Source of the DNA: Chthonobacter albigriseus
GTDB lineage: Bacteria > Pseudomonadota > Alphaproteobacteria > Rhizobiales > Pleomorphomonadaceae
Direction of reading: 5' to 3'
Assembly: GCF_013839445.1 (NCBI RefSeq)
Contig: NZ_JACDIT010000011.1
Coordinates: 1-64,000 of the forward strand
Length of the DNA: 64,000 bases
Positions 19,185 through 27,901 of this stretch are shown here, piece by piece (positions within the stretch are counted from its first letter, which is position 1; each line of letters starts with the position of its first letter). The translations under genes were made by a program, and so were the position numbers. A model generated the notes under the pieces. The model searched no databases. It was not told where the DNA came from and saw nothing but the letters and a program-made list of their open reading frames with translations.

Positions 19185-21827
19185 TCAGGCCAGCGTCCGC
19201 TCCAGGATGTCCGACACATCCCGGGAAAGGGAGGCCTTCTCGGCGATCCGCTTGAGCGCCGCCTCCGCCCGCGTCCGGCGTCCCGGCTCGTAGCTGCGCC
19301 AGGATCGGAAGCTCGTCATCAGCCGCGCCGCGACCTGCGGATTGCGGTCGTCGAGCAGGCGGACGGCCACCGCCACGAACAGGAACCCTTCACCGTCCGG
19401 CCGTGCGAACTGGGTCGGGTTCATGTTGGCGAACGACCAGACCAGCGCCCGCGTCCGGTTCGGATTGCCGAACGAGAACAGCGGATGTTCGGTGAGGGCT
19501 TTCACCCGGTCCAGCGTGGCGGGCGAGGGGGCGGTGGCCTGGATCGAGAGCCACTTGTCGACCACCAGCGGCACGTCCCCGTAGCGCTCGATGAAGGTGT
19601 TGAGTGCGGCTTCTGCGCCTGGGGCGTTCCGGTGCACCAACGTGCTGAGGGCGGCGACCCGGTCGGTCATGTTGCTGGCGCCGGCATAATGGTCGGCGGC
19701 CCGCTGCAGGGCCTCCGCCCGGCCGGTCGCAGCGAGGAGATCGATTGAGGCGTTGACCAGGCTGCGACGCCCGGCGTTCGCCGCGTCCGGGCTGTAGGGC
19801 CCGGTGTTCCCCGCTTCGGCCAGAGCAGCTTCCAGCACCGGCGCCAGCCGTGACCCGAGCGCCGCCTTCACCGCCCGATGCGCGATCGCGATCGCGTCCG
19901 GGTCGACATTCTCCCCGATCTCCCGCGCGACGTCGTTCTCGCCCGGAATGGCCAGCATCAAGGCACGGAACGCCGGATCCAGCCGGTTGTCGCCAACCGT
20001 GTCGCAGAGGGCGTCGAGATAGGACCCGTCGACCTGCGGATCGCCGCCGTTTCGGGCGGTATGCGACCCTGCGATGAGCATGGTCATCGCCAGCGTCGAG
20101 GCCGACTGCCACCGATTGAAGGCGTCCCGATCGTGCCGCATCAGAAACGTGAGGTCCGATGGCGGCATCGCGATCTGCGGCTTCACCGGGGCGGAGAACT
20201 GCCTGAACAGCGAGGGAACCGGCTTCTCCGCGACACCCTCGAAGACGACCTCGTGATGCTTTTCGGTGAGCACCACGACGTCGCCGCGAACCTCGGCGCC
20301 CGACGCACTGTCGTAGCCCATGTCCGCACCGTTGGAGCCGACCAGCCCGAACCGGACCGGGATCACCGCCGGAGCCTTGACCGCCTGTCCGGGCGTCGGC
20401 GGCACGGTCTGCACGAACGTCAGTCGATAGCGCCGGGCGGCCGCGTCGTAATGCTCGGTCACCTCCACCGTCGGCGTCCCCGCCTGGGAGTACCAGCGGC
20501 TGAAACCGGAGAGGTCGCGGCCCGACGTCTCCGCGAAGCAGACGATAAAGTCCTCGATGGTCGCCGCATCGCCGTCGTGACGCTTGAAATAAAGGTCCAT
20601 GCCCGCCTTGAACGCATCGTCGCCGATCAGCGTCTTCAGCATCCGGATGACCTCGGCGCCCTTCTCGTAGACCGTTGCCGTGTAGAAGTTGTTGATCTCC
20701 TTGTAGACCTCCGGGCGCACCGGATGCGCCAGCGGCCCGCCATCCTCCGGAAACTGCTGGCTGCGCAGCGTGCGCACGTCGGCGATGCGCTTGACCGGCC
20801 GGGATCGCATGTCGGAGGAGAACTCCTGGTCCCGGAACACGGTCAGCCCTTCCTTCAGGCAGAGCTGGAACCAGTCGCGGCAGGTAATGCGGTTGCCGGT
20901 CCAGTTGTGGAAGTATTCGTGCGCGATCACCCCCTCGATGCCGGCGTAGTCCTGGTCGGTCGCGACGTCCGGCGAGGCGAGGACATATTTGTCGTTGAAG
21001 ATGTTGAGGCCCTTGTTCTCCATCGCCCCCATGTTGAAGTCGGACACTGCGACGATGTTGAAAACGTCGAGGTCGTACTCCAGGCCGAACACCTCCTCGT
21101 CCCACCGCATCGACCGCTTCAGCGCGTCCATGGCGTACGCGACCCGGTCTTCGTTGCCGTGCTCAACGTAGATGCCGAGTTCGACCGCCTTGCCTGACCG
21201 AGTGGTGAAGCTGTCCTTCACAGCCGCGAGATCACCGGCGACGAGCGCGAAGAGGTAGCAGGGTTTTGGCCAGGGATCGTGCCAGACGGCGTAGTGTCGG
21301 CCGTCCTCCAGGAGGCCGTCCTCCGCGAGATTGCCGTTGGAGAGCAGCACTGGCGCGAGCGCTGCCGGGGCTTCGATCCGCACCGTGTAGACGGACAGTA
21401 CGTCGGGCCGGTCCAGGAAGTAGGTGATGCAGCGGAAGCCCTCGGCCTCGCACTGGGTGCACCACGTGCCGTTCGACCGGTAGAGCCCCATCAGCTTGGT
21501 GTTCGACTCCGGATCGAGCGTGGTCTCGATGGCAAGCTCGAACGGGCGGTCCGGGATGGTGTGGATGGAGAGCATGTCCGGCGTTGCGGTGTAGTCGGCT
21601 GGATCCAGCACGGCTCCGTCGAGCGACACCCGCTTCAGCTTCAAGCCGTCTCCGTCAAGCACCAGGGGAGGGCCGGCATCGCGCGCATCGCGCGCATGCA
21701 CCTTCAACACCGCCGTCACCTCGGTCCGGTCGGCCTCGAGGCGGAAGATCAGGTGGACCGTGTCGATCGCGAAGGCGGTCGGCTGGTAGTCCGCCAGACG
21801 GACCGGCTGATCGGTATCGATGCGCAA
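19185..21827 (-). CDS. pepN: Aminopeptidase N
   Basis: This 880-residue M1-family zinc aminopeptidase trims N-terminal residues from peptides in the cytoplasm. The substrate-binding GAMENKG motif and the zinc site HEYFHNW (HExxH) with a downstream Glu (KEGLTVFRDQ) are intact. The four-domain length is typical. The probable start is the TTG at 21827, giving MRIDTDQ, preceded by GAAGAGGTG. It is transcribed away from the phosphoesterase gene. A 169-bp gap separates it from the PleC-like gene on the same strand. Confidence 0.94.
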   Translation of the reverse strand: MRIDTDQPVRLADYQPTAFAIDTVHLIFRLEADRTEVTAVLKVHARDARDAGPPLVLDGDGLKLKRVSLDGAVLDPADYTATPDMLSIHTIPDRPFELAIETTLDPESNTKLMGLYRSNGTWCTQCEAEGFRCITYFLDRPDVLSVYTVRIEAPAALAPVLLSNGNLAEDGLLEDGRHYAVWHDPWPKPCYLFALVAGDLAAVKDSFTTRSGKAVELGIYVEHGNEDRVAYAMDALKRSMRWDEEVFGLEYDLDVFNIVAVSDFNMGAMENKGLNIFNDKYVLASPDVATDQDYAGIEGVIAHEYFHNWTGNRITCRDWFQLCLKEGLTVFRDQEFSSDMRSRPVKRIADVRTLRSQQFPEDGGPLAHPVRPEVYKEINNFYTATVYEKGAEVIRMLKTLIGDDAFKAGMDLYFKRHDGDAATIEDFIVCFAETSGRDLSGFSRWYSQAGTPTVEVTEHYDAAARRYRLTFVQTVPPTPGQAVKAPAVIPVRFGLVGSNGADMGYDSASGAEVRGDVVVLTEKHHEVVFEGVAEKPVPSLFRQFSAPVKPQIAMPPSDLTFLMRHDRDAFNRWQSASTLAMTMLIAGSHTARNGGDPQVDGSYLDALCDTVGDNRLDPAFRALMLAIPGENDVAREIGENVDPDAIAIAHRAVKAALGSRLAPVLEAALAEAGNTGPYSPDAANAGRRSLVNASIDLLAATGRAEALQRAADHYAGASNMTDRVAALSTLVHRNAPGAEAALNTFIERYGDVPLVVDKWLSIQATAPSPATLDRVKALTEHPLFSFGNPNRTRALVWSFANMNPTQFARPDGEGFLFVAVAVRLLDDRNPQVAARLMTSFRSWRSYEPGRRTRAEAALKRIAEKASLSRDVSDILERTLA

Positions 21828-21960
21828 CGAAACACCTCTTCCACACGGGACTTCAGCCGACGTCTAACAGGCAGGGCTTCCGATGTCATCGTAGGGCGTT
21901 GCCTAGTCCCGGCAACGCCGCCACCATGCCCGGCGCAACCGGGCTAGCAAGGAGCAGAGC

Positions 21961-22752
21961 GTGCTGATCGTCCAGATTTCCGACTTGCACGTCACCACCC
22001 CCGGTCGGAACGTGGTGCCGGGCGTCGACACGGCGGCGCTCGCCGCGGCGGCGGTGCAGCGGATCCGCGCGCTCGACGAAGCACCGGACGCCGTGATCGT
22101 CACCGGCGACCTCGTCGACGAAGTCCTCCCGGCGGAGTACGCCGAGGCCGCCAGGATCCTGGCGATGATCGACGCGCCGGTCTACCTGGTTCCCGGCAAC
22201 CACGACGATCGCGCCATGATCCGCAGCGCACTGGCCGGGCACGGCTACCTCCCGCCGGAGGGTCGCTTCCACTACACCGTGGAAGGCTACCCCGTCCGCC
22301 TCCTCGCCCTGGACACGCTGGTCGACGGTCAGGTGCACGGCACGCTCGGTCGGGACGGGCTCGACTGGCTGGACGCCAGGCTTTCCGAGCAGCCGGACCG
22401 CCCGACGTTGGTGTTCATGCACCATCCCCCTTTCGTGACGCACCTGCCGGTCATGGATGGATGGCGCCTGACGGACGGACCCGCGATGGAGGCGGTGGTT
22501 GCCCGTCACCGCCACGTCCTCCGCGTGGTCGCCGGCCACGTCCACCGCTTCGTCGTGGCCCCGTTCGGCGGCACGATCGCCATGACGGCTCCCCCGCTCT
22601 GCCATGCGATCGCCCTCGGGCCCGGGGACGAGCGCGGCTTTCCCTTCTACACGCTCGAAAGCCCCGGGATGCTTCTGCACCGCTGGGACGGGGAACGCCT
22701 GACCACGCAGCTCGCCCAGACCACCGGCGACTGGGAGCCGCGCCGTTTCTGA
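21961..22752 (+). CDS. CpdA-like metallophosphoesterase
   Basis: The 263-residue protein shows the ordered motifs of calcineurin-like phosphoesterases: ISDLHV (about 6-11), VTGDLVDE (about 48-55), PGNHDDR (about 78-84), MHHPPF (about 154-159) and GHVHR (about 191-195). These bind two metal ions. The closest functional group is the 3',5'-cyclic-nucleotide phosphodiesterase CpdA type, though glycerophosphodiesterases share the motifs, so the substrate is open. The start is the GTG at 21961, preceded by AAGGAGCAGA. It is divergent from pepN and directly upstream of the trp leader region. Confidence 0.85.
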   Translation: MLIVQISDLHVTTPGRNVVPGVDTAALAAAAVQRIRALDEAPDAVIVTGDLVDEVLPAEYAEAARILAMIDAPVYLVPGNHDDRAMIRSALAGHGYLPPEGRFHYTVEGYPVRLLALDTLVDGQVHGTLGRDGLDWLDARLSEQPDRPTLVFMHHPPFVTHLPVMDGWRLTDGPAMEAVVARHRHVLRVVAGHVHRFVVAPFGGTIAMTAPPLCHAIALGPGDERGFPFYTLESPGMLLHRWDGERLTTQLAQTTGDWEPRRF

Positions 22753-22768
22753 TCACCGTGCGATTTCA

Positions 22769-22797
22769 TTGCGCTCGGCTCGGGGTTCAGGTATCGG
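22769..22797 (+). promoter_or_regulatory. Candidate trpL promoter
   Basis: A TTGCGC element, a 17-base spacer and TATCGG form a plausible sigma-70-type promoter. With usual spacing the transcript would begin at about 22804-22805, the A of the trpL start codon, so the mRNA would be leaderless. This matches what is reported for trpL of Sinorhizobium meliloti. The hexamers are weak matches. Confidence 0.45.
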
Positions 22798-22804
22798 TAT
22801 CGCC

Positions 22805-22852
22805 ATGAACACGGCACGGACGGCTCTTCGCTGGTGGTGGTGGCGCTCCTGA
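22805..22852 (+). CDS. trpL: trp operon leader peptide with four consecutive Trp codons
   Basis: The 15-residue peptide MNTARTALRWWWWRS contains four TGG codons in a row just before its end. No Shine-Dalgarno sequence precedes the ATG. Downstream lie mutually exclusive RNA helices and a T-tract terminator before trpE(G), so this is a classical attenuator: ribosome stalling at the Trp codons when charged tRNA-Trp is scarce favours the antiterminator. Rhizobial trpL peptides have three Trp codons; four is a variant. Confidence 0.93.
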   Translation: MNTARTALRWWWWRS

Positions 22853-22931
22853 CTTGAGCGGCTGCCTTCGCGTGCGTGTGCGTGTGGGATGAGTGACAAG
22901 CCGCTCGGGGATCGCCCGGGGCGGCTTTTTT
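22844..22931 (+). promoter_or_regulatory. trp attenuator: helices 1:2, 2:3 (antiterminator) and 3:4 (terminator)
   Basis: Segment 2 (GAGCGGCT, 22856-22863) pairs perfectly with segment 3 (AGCCGCTC, 22899-22906) as the antiterminator. Segment 1 (CGCTC, 22844-22848) can pair with the start of segment 2. Segment 3 can instead pair with segment 4 (CCCGGGGCGGCT, 22915-22926), and this terminator helix is followed by a run of Ts. The mutually exclusive pairs are exactly placed around the Trp codons. Confidence 0.9.
22898..22931 (+). terminator. Attenuation terminator of trpE(G)
   Basis: The stem AGCCGCTCGGG with CCCGGGGCGGCT (one bulged G) and a short loop is followed by TTTTTT. It lies 46 bp after the leader peptide stop and about 100 bp before the trpE(G) start. 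Confidence 0.9.
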
Positions 22932-23030
22932 CGTGTCCTGATCGGTCACGGATCGCCGGAACCGGGTGTCGCCGCGACGGCGATGTGGGCAAGGATCGAT
23001 CCGATGACCAGGACCGGGAAGGACGGGGGC

Positions 23031-25229
23031 ATGGCGGACGCGGAGTTTACGACAGCCGGCGGCGTCGATGTGGCGCGCGTGCCGCGTCTGGTGACCTACA
23101 AGGAGGCGGCCCTGCGCTACGTCGACATGCTCGACGACCAGCGTGGCGCGGTCTTCTCGTCCAACTACGAGTACCCGGGCCGCTACGCGCGCTGGGATAT
23201 CGCCTTCGTCAACCCGCCGGTGGCGCTGACGGCACGCGGCCGCTCCATCGTGATCGAACCGCTGAACGAGCGCGGCCGTGTGCTGATGCCCGCCTTCGTC
23301 GAGGCGGTCCGCGCCGGCGACGACCTAGCCTCCTTCGACGACACCGGCGGCCGGATCGTCGCCGAGATCAAGCTTCCGGTTGGTCGCTTTGCCGAGGAGG
23401 AGCGTTCCCGCCAGCCGTCGGTCTTCTCCGTGATCCGCCGTCTGGTCGCCCATTTCCGCAGTGAGGAGGACCAGAACCTCGGGCTTTGGGGTGCCTTCGG
23501 TTACGACCTCGCGTTCCAGTTCGAGCCCATCGACTTCCATCTTGACCGGCCCGGCGACCAGCGTGACCTCGTCCTCTACTTCCCCGACGAGGTGCTGATC
23601 GTCGACCACTACCGCGCCCAGGCGACGGTCTACGCCTACGATTTCACCGTCGCCGGAAAGTCGACCGCCGGCCTGCCGCGCGACGGAGCACGTCATGCGT
23701 TCCGCACCTCCGACCGCATTCCGGGGCGCGGCGACCACGAGCCGGGCGAGTACGCCGCCTCCGTGTCCAAGGCCGTGGAGTATTTCAAGCGCGGCGATCT
23801 CTTCGAGGTGGTGCCGGGCCAGACCTTCTACGAGCGGCCTACGGCGCCGCCGTCCGCCATCTCGCGCCGCCTCCAGGAGATCAATCCGTCGCCCTACGGC
23901 TTCATGATCAACCTCGGCGAGGACGAGTATCTCGTCGGCGCTTCGCCGGAGATGTACGTCCGCGTCACCTCCGGCCGGCGGGTTGAGACCTGCCCGATCT
24001 CCGGCACCATCCGCCGCGGCAAGAACGCCATCGAGGACGAGGCGCAGATCCGCGCGCTGCTCAATTCCAAGAAGGACGAGGCGGAGCTGACCATGTGCTC
24101 CGACGTCGACCGCAACGACAAGAGCCGCATCTGCGAGCCGGGCTCCGTGCGGGTGATCGGCCGTCGCCAGATCGAGATGTACTCCCGCCTGATCCACACG
24201 GTGGACCACATCGAGGGCCGCCTGCGCGAGGGCATGGACGCGCTCGACGCCTTTCTCAGCCACGCCTGGGCGGTGACCGTCACAGGCGCCCCGAAGCGCT
24301 GGGCGATGCAGTTCATCGAGGATCACGAGAAGAGCCCGCGCGCCTGGTACGGCGGCGCGGTGGGCGCCATCCTCTTCAACGGCGACCTCAACACCGGCCT
24401 GACGCTGCGCACCGTGCGGATTAAGGACGGCATCGCACAGGTGCGCGCCGGCGCCACGCTGCTCTACGATTCCATCCCGATGGAGGAGGAGAAGGAAACC
24501 GAGCTGAAGGCCTCCGCCATGCTGGCCGCCATCCGCGAGGCCGGCAAGACCGCCGCGTCCCTGCAGACCAACGGTCCGGAACTGGTCGGTGCCGGCCTGA
24601 AGGTGGTCCTGGTCGACCACGAGGACAGCTTCGTCCATACGCTCGCCAACTACTTCCGCCAGACCGGCGCGGACGTCACCACCATCCGATCGTCGAAGGG
24701 CGTCGGCGTGGATGCCTCCGAGTTCGACCGGTTGCAGCCCGACCTCGTCGTGATGTCGCCGGGGCCCGGCAGCCCGTCCGACTTCCACTGCACCCGCACG
24801 ATCGCCGAGATCCGCGGCCGTGGCTTGCCGATGTTCGGTGTCTGCCTCGGCCTTCAGGCGATGACTGAAGCCTACGGCGGCAAGCTCGCCCAGCTCGACA
24901 TACCCGTGCACGGCAAGCCGTCCGAGGTGTCCGTGGCGCGCAATTCCATGCTCTTCAACGGGCTGCCGGAGCGCATCATCATCGGCCGCTACCACTCGCT
25001 CCACGCGGTGCGGGACGCATTGCCGGAGGGCTTCTCGGTCTCCGCCGTGACGGACGACGGCGTGGTGATGGCCATCGAGCACGAGAGCGAACCGATGGCC
25101 GCGGTCCAGTTCCATCCCGAGAGCATCATGAGCCTGGGAGACGATGCCGGCCACAAGATCGTGGAGAATGCCATCCGCGCCCTCGTCGGAAGCCGACAAT
25201 TGCGCCGTGCAGGTGATACAATAAATTGA
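23031..25229 (+). CDS. trpE: Fused anthranilate synthase TrpE(G)
   Basis: The 732-residue protein joins the chorismate-binding TrpE part (about residues 1-515) to a glutamine amidotransferase part (about 530-720), and makes anthranilate from chorismate and glutamine, the first step to tryptophan. The synthase half has [13 protein letters not shown] and the GGAVGAI stretch of the active site. The amidotransferase half has the nucleophile Cys in GVCLGLQ and the His/Glu pair in QFHPES. The length matches the rhizobial fusion (about 729). I chose the ATG at 23031 behind GGAAGGACGGGGG; 23004 is an alternative. Expression is controlled by the upstream attenuator. Confidence 0.95.
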   Translation: MADAEFTTAGGVDVARVPRLVTYKEAALRYVDMLDDQRGAVFSSNYEYPGRYARWDIAFVNPPVALTARGRSIVIEPLNERGRVLMPAFVEAVRAGDDLASFDDTGGRIVAEIKLPVGRFAEEERSRQPSVFSVIRRLVAHFRSEEDQNLGLWGAFGYDLAFQFEPIDFHLDRPGDQRDLVLYFPDEVLIVDHYRAQATVYAYDFTVAGKSTAGLPRDGARHAFRTSDRIPGRGDHEPGEYAASVSKAVEYFKRGDLFEVVPGQTFYERPTAPPSAISRRLQEINPSPYGFMINLGEDEYLVGASPEMYVRVTSGRRVETCPISGTIRRGKNAIEDEAQIRALLNSKKDEAELTMCSDVDRNDKSRICEPGSVRVIGRRQIEMYSRLIHTVDHIEGRLREGMDALDAFLSHAWAVTVTGAPKRWAMQFIEDHEKSPRAWYGGAVGAILFNGDLNTGLTLRTVRIKDGIAQVRAGATLLYDSIPMEEEKETELKASAMLAAIREAGKTAASLQTNGPELVGAGLKVVLVDHEDSFVHTLANYFRQTGADVTTIRSSKGVGVDASEFDRLQPDLVVMSPGPGSPSDFHCTRTIAEIRGRGLPMFGVCLGLQAMTEAYGGKLAQLDIPVHGKPSEVSVARNSMLFNGLPERIIIGRYHSLHAVRDALPEGFSVSAVTDDGVVMAIEHESEPMAAVQFHPESIMSLGDDAGHKIVENAIRALVGSRQLRRAGDTIN

Positions 25230-25386
25230 CGCGACTGCGAAAAACCGCGCCATGCCAAAATTCGGGGGATGTGCGTGGAGGCGCTCTGGCGCTATTCTCG
25301 AGAGAGGCGCTGAGGTCTGCTGGCACAACCTTAGCGCGGCCGGGGCGACCCGGCTCCGCGTTTCGCGGTATTGCGGTCCAAACTTC

Positions 25387-25416
25387 GAAGGGGGGCGTCG
25401 CCCTCCTTCCTTTTCT
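25387..25416. terminator. Terminator between convergent trpE(G) and haemoglobin genes
   Basis: A 9-bp stem with one G.T pair (GAAGGGGGG with CCCTCCTTC) and a short loop is followed on the plus strand by CTTTTCT. It sits about 160 bp after trpE(G) and just before the end of the minus-strand haemoglobin gene, so it may serve trpE(G) mainly. Confidence 0.6.
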
Positions 25417-25424
25417 CCAGCAGA

Positions 25425-25892
25425 TCAGCTGCCGGCCCGGATCATCGGCAGGCGGACCGCATCCTCGCCGCGATGGAACGCGATCGACAGCCGGAACGAA
25501 TGGGCGATGCGCTCCGCCCGCCCGATGAAGATTGCCGCCGCATCCCTCGAAAGCAAATCCTCCGCCGTTTCCCTGAACAGCGCCAGCCAGCGTCGGAAGT
25601 GCGGCTCCGACAGCTCCCCGATCCTCAGGTGCGGGGAGAGAGGCCGGCCGTCGTAGCGCTCGGTGCGCAGCACCACGGACGACCAGAAGGCGCACATCTT
25701 CTCCAGGTGGATCGGCCAACGGTCGCTGGCGATCTCGCGGCCGAAGATCGGCCCGAGCAGGTCGTCCTCTCGGATGCGCGCGTAGAAGCCGTGCACGAGC
25801 CGCCGGATGTCCTCCTCGCCGATACCGGCCGGAGCCTGATCGGGGAAGGGCTCCACGCCGGCCGCCCGAACGCGAATGGGTTCGTCGCTCAT
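25425..25892 (-). CDS. Group III truncated haemoglobin
   Basis: The 155-residue protein has the two-on-two globin features of group III: LVHGFYARIREDDLLGPIF near the N-terminus, the PIHLEKMCAFWSSV helix and the RYDGRPLSPH turn followed by EPHFRRWLALF. Such proteins bind haem and are linked to oxygen or nitric-oxide chemistry, though physiological roles are mostly unknown. About 20 extra residues precede the globin fold. It is a single-gene unit; the ATG is at 25892. I did not assign the proximal histidine. Confidence 0.88.
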   Translation of the reverse strand: MSDEPIRVRAAGVEPFPDQAPAGIGEEDIRRLVHGFYARIREDDLLGPIFGREIASDRWPIHLEKMCAFWSSVVLRTERYDGRPLSPHLRIGELSEPHFRRWLALFRETAEDLLSRDAAAIFIGRAERIAHSFRLSIAFHRGEDAVRLPMIRAGS

Positions 25893-25961
25893 CTCACAAC
25901 TCCATGCTCACTCTTGCACCTAACGGTCGCGGGCCGGATCGGGAATCCGTAATAACCCGCC

Positions 25962-26007
25962 GCAATGCAAGAAGGGCTGCTCCCTGTGGGAACAGCCCTT
26001 CCATTGC
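25962..26007. repeat. Long imperfect hairpin downstream of the small ORF
   Basis: GCAATG pairs with CATTGC on the outside, then GAAGGGCTG with CAGCCCTTC and TCCC with GGGA, giving about 19 bp of stem with small bulges and a 3-base loop. On the minus strand it lies 68 bp after the stop of the 25-codon ORF and could terminate its transcript, although the T-tract is weak. It also lies upstream of the haemoglobin gene. Confidence 0.6.
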
Positions 26008-26074
26008 CGAGTCGCTGGCTCGGGAACCCGGGTCACCGTCTAGAAGGACGGCTTCCGCCTGGCTTCAGGTTTCG

Positions 26075-26152
26075 TCAGGAGACGATGCCCTTGGCCGAGG
26101 CGACGATCCGGGTGGCCCTCGTCAGAGCCGCGACAGTCTGCAATGAGATCAC
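26075..26152 (-). CDS. Candidate 25-residue small protein with very strong ribosome binding site
   Basis: A GTG start at 26152 opens a 25-codon frame (begins ISLQTVAALTRA after the initiator, ends SAKGIVS). Upstream, AAAGGAGGTGATCC (complement of 26154-26167) is fully complementary to the 3' end of 16S rRNA; the AGGAGG core lies 7 bases before the GTG, an ideal spacing. The peptide has a mildly amphipathic helical pattern with three basic residues. It lies about 90 bp after argE on the same strand and is followed by a long hairpin. I do not recognise a family; a leader peptide or membrane-active small protein are possibilities. Confidence 0.5.
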   Translation of the reverse strand: MISLQTVAALTRATRIVASAKGIVS

Positions 26153-26241
26153 CGGATCACCTCCTTTCGGTTGTTGACGACGATGCCAAGATGGGCGCTG
26201 ATTTTCCTGTTCGCAAGTGCCTGATGGCAAAAAGAATAATG

Positions 26242-27396
26242 CTACGCCCGCGCTTCCTCGATCAGCCGCTCGACGAAGCGCGCGCAGGCGGCAAGCTGCT
26301 CCGCGGTGATGAATTCGTCCGCCTTGTGCGCCTCGCCGATCGACCCGGGGCCGACCACCACGGTGGGGATGCCTGCTTCGGCAAACAGCCCGGCCTCGGT
26401 GCCGTAGGCGACCTTGGCGTGGTCGTTGCGTTCCGCCAGCCGCTTGGCAAGCGTGACCACCGGCGCATCCTCCGGCGTTGCAAGGCCCGGAAACTCCGAC
26501 ATTTCTTCGAAGCGGAAGCCGGTCGCTGGGTCCACCGCGTGCATCTGAGGTTCGATCTCCGCCCGGGCATGCTCCATCACCTCCGCGACCAGCGCGTCGA
26601 TATTCTCCTCCGGAAGGGTGCGGAATTCGAAGGCGAACTCGCACGAGGCCGGCACGATGTTGAGCGCCGTCCCGCCGGACACCGTGCCGACATGGGCAGT
26701 GGAGACCGGGACGTCATAGAGCGGATCGGTGGACCCGGCTGACAGCCGGCGGCCGATCTCGCGGATCTTCAGGATCAGCTCGGCGGCATACTCCACCGCG
26801 TTGACGCCGCTCGGCGCCAGCGACGAGTGGCAAGCCTTTCCCGTCACGGTCACCTTGAAGCTCCGCTTCGCCTTGTGGCCGATCACCGGCTGCATGCTCG
26901 TCGGTTCGCCCACGAAGCAGGCGATCGGCGCCACGGAACCGGCCGCGATGTGGGCGATCATCGGGCGCACGCCCACGCAGCCGACCTCCTCGTCATAGGA
27001 AAAGGCGAGATGGATCGGCCGGGCGAGGGGCTTGGCCAGCATGTCCGGGACCGCCGCCAGGCAGACGGCAAGAAACCCCTTCATGTCGCAGCTACCGCGC
27101 CCGTAGTACCGCCCGTCACGCTCGGTCAGTTGGAATGGATCGGTCGACCAGTCCTGCCCGTCCACGGGCACCACGTCCGTATGGCCGGAGAGGATATACC
27201 CCGGCACGTCGGCGGGGCCGATCGTCACCAGAAGATTCGCCTTCTGCCCCGTCTCGTCGGTGATCCGCGTTCCTGTCAGCCCATGGCGCAGGAGAAAGGC
27301 CTCCACCCACGCGACGAGATCCAGATTCGAGTTCCGGCTTGTGGTGTCGAAGGCGACGAGGTGGGCGAGAATGTCGATCGCGGCGCTTTGCGGCAC
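26242..27396 (-). CDS. argE: Acetylornithine deacetylase
   Basis: This 384-residue M20 metallopeptidase-family enzyme has the zinc-ligand motifs SGHTDVVPVDGQ (about residues 70-81), GRGSCDMKGF (about 95-104) and the catalytic FSYDEEVGC (about 128-136), with the dimerisation domain in between. It removes acetate from N-acetylornithine in arginine synthesis. The DWSTDPF stretch after the first motif is typical of ArgE rather than DapE. The start is the GTG at 27396 behind AAAAGGAGC. It is a single gene, possibly followed by the small ORF. Confidence 0.9.
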   Translation of the reverse strand: MPQSAAIDILAHLVAFDTTSRNSNLDLVAWVEAFLLRHGLTGTRITDETGQKANLLVTIGPADVPGYILSGHTDVVPVDGQDWSTDPFQLTERDGRYYGRGSCDMKGFLAVCLAAVPDMLAKPLARPIHLAFSYDEEVGCVGVRPMIAHIAAGSVAPIACFVGEPTSMQPVIGHKAKRSFKVTVTGKACHSSLAPSGVNAVEYAAELILKIREIGRRLSAGSTDPLYDVPVSTAHVGTVSGGTALNIVPASCEFAFEFRTLPEENIDALVAEVMEHARAEIEPQMHAVDPATGFRFEEMSEFPGLATPEDAPVVTLAKRLAERNDHAKVAYGTEAGLFAEAGIPTVVVGPGSIGEAHKADEFITAEQLAACARFVERLIEEARA

Positions 27397-27901
27397 GATG
27401 TGGGTGCTCCTTTTGGACGGTCGGCCCAGCCTAGCGGGCGACTCGGTCGGGCGATAGGGCCCGCGTCGGACGGAACTTGCCGCCTATTTGCGCCTGCCGG
27501 CCTCGGCTGCCGTTCGCGACGGCAGAAAAAACTTGAATACATGAATCCAGTAATCAGATTCGCTCAGTAGAGTCCTGATATCAAAAGACGTGTATTGTTC
27601 GCGAAGCCGCTCCTCGCCTTGGCAAAGCATCGCAGCCCTGCACAAGGCCTCATCAACAACAGACCGCGCGGCGGCTTCCGGATCACATCTTCAACCGCAT
27701 CTCTTGACGACAGGAAATTTTTACCGAAAGATCAATAAAACGGCGGCACACGAACCGCCAGCTAGAGGGTCGCGCCCGTGAAACGGTCGCGGATGTCCGA
27801 TCCCGCGGAAAAGGGAGCGGACATCGAAGTTGACGTCTGATGGGGCATCCGTCGACCGTTCCTACAGGGGAGCCGGTGACGGCTTGCGGAGGAGTCCTGC
27901 C
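27397..27901. other. 505-bp intergenic region between argE and preT
   Basis: The divergent starts of argE and preT bracket this AT-richer stretch, which must hold both promoters. A TTGACG (27704-27709) could be a -35 element for preT, but no convincing -10 follows. I found no open frame with a ribosome binding site and no RutR-like box. Confidence 0.6.

Noticed and set aside
26154-26167. GGATCACCTCCTTT considered as a 16S rRNA 3'-end fragment
   Set aside because: Only 14 bases match and no 16S sequence precedes it; on the other strand the same bases form a correctly spaced Shine-Dalgarno sequence, which explains it better.
27704-27732. TTGACG as a preT promoter -35 element
   Set aside because: No acceptable -10 hexamer lies 16-18 bases downstream, so it was kept only as a remark on the intergenic region.
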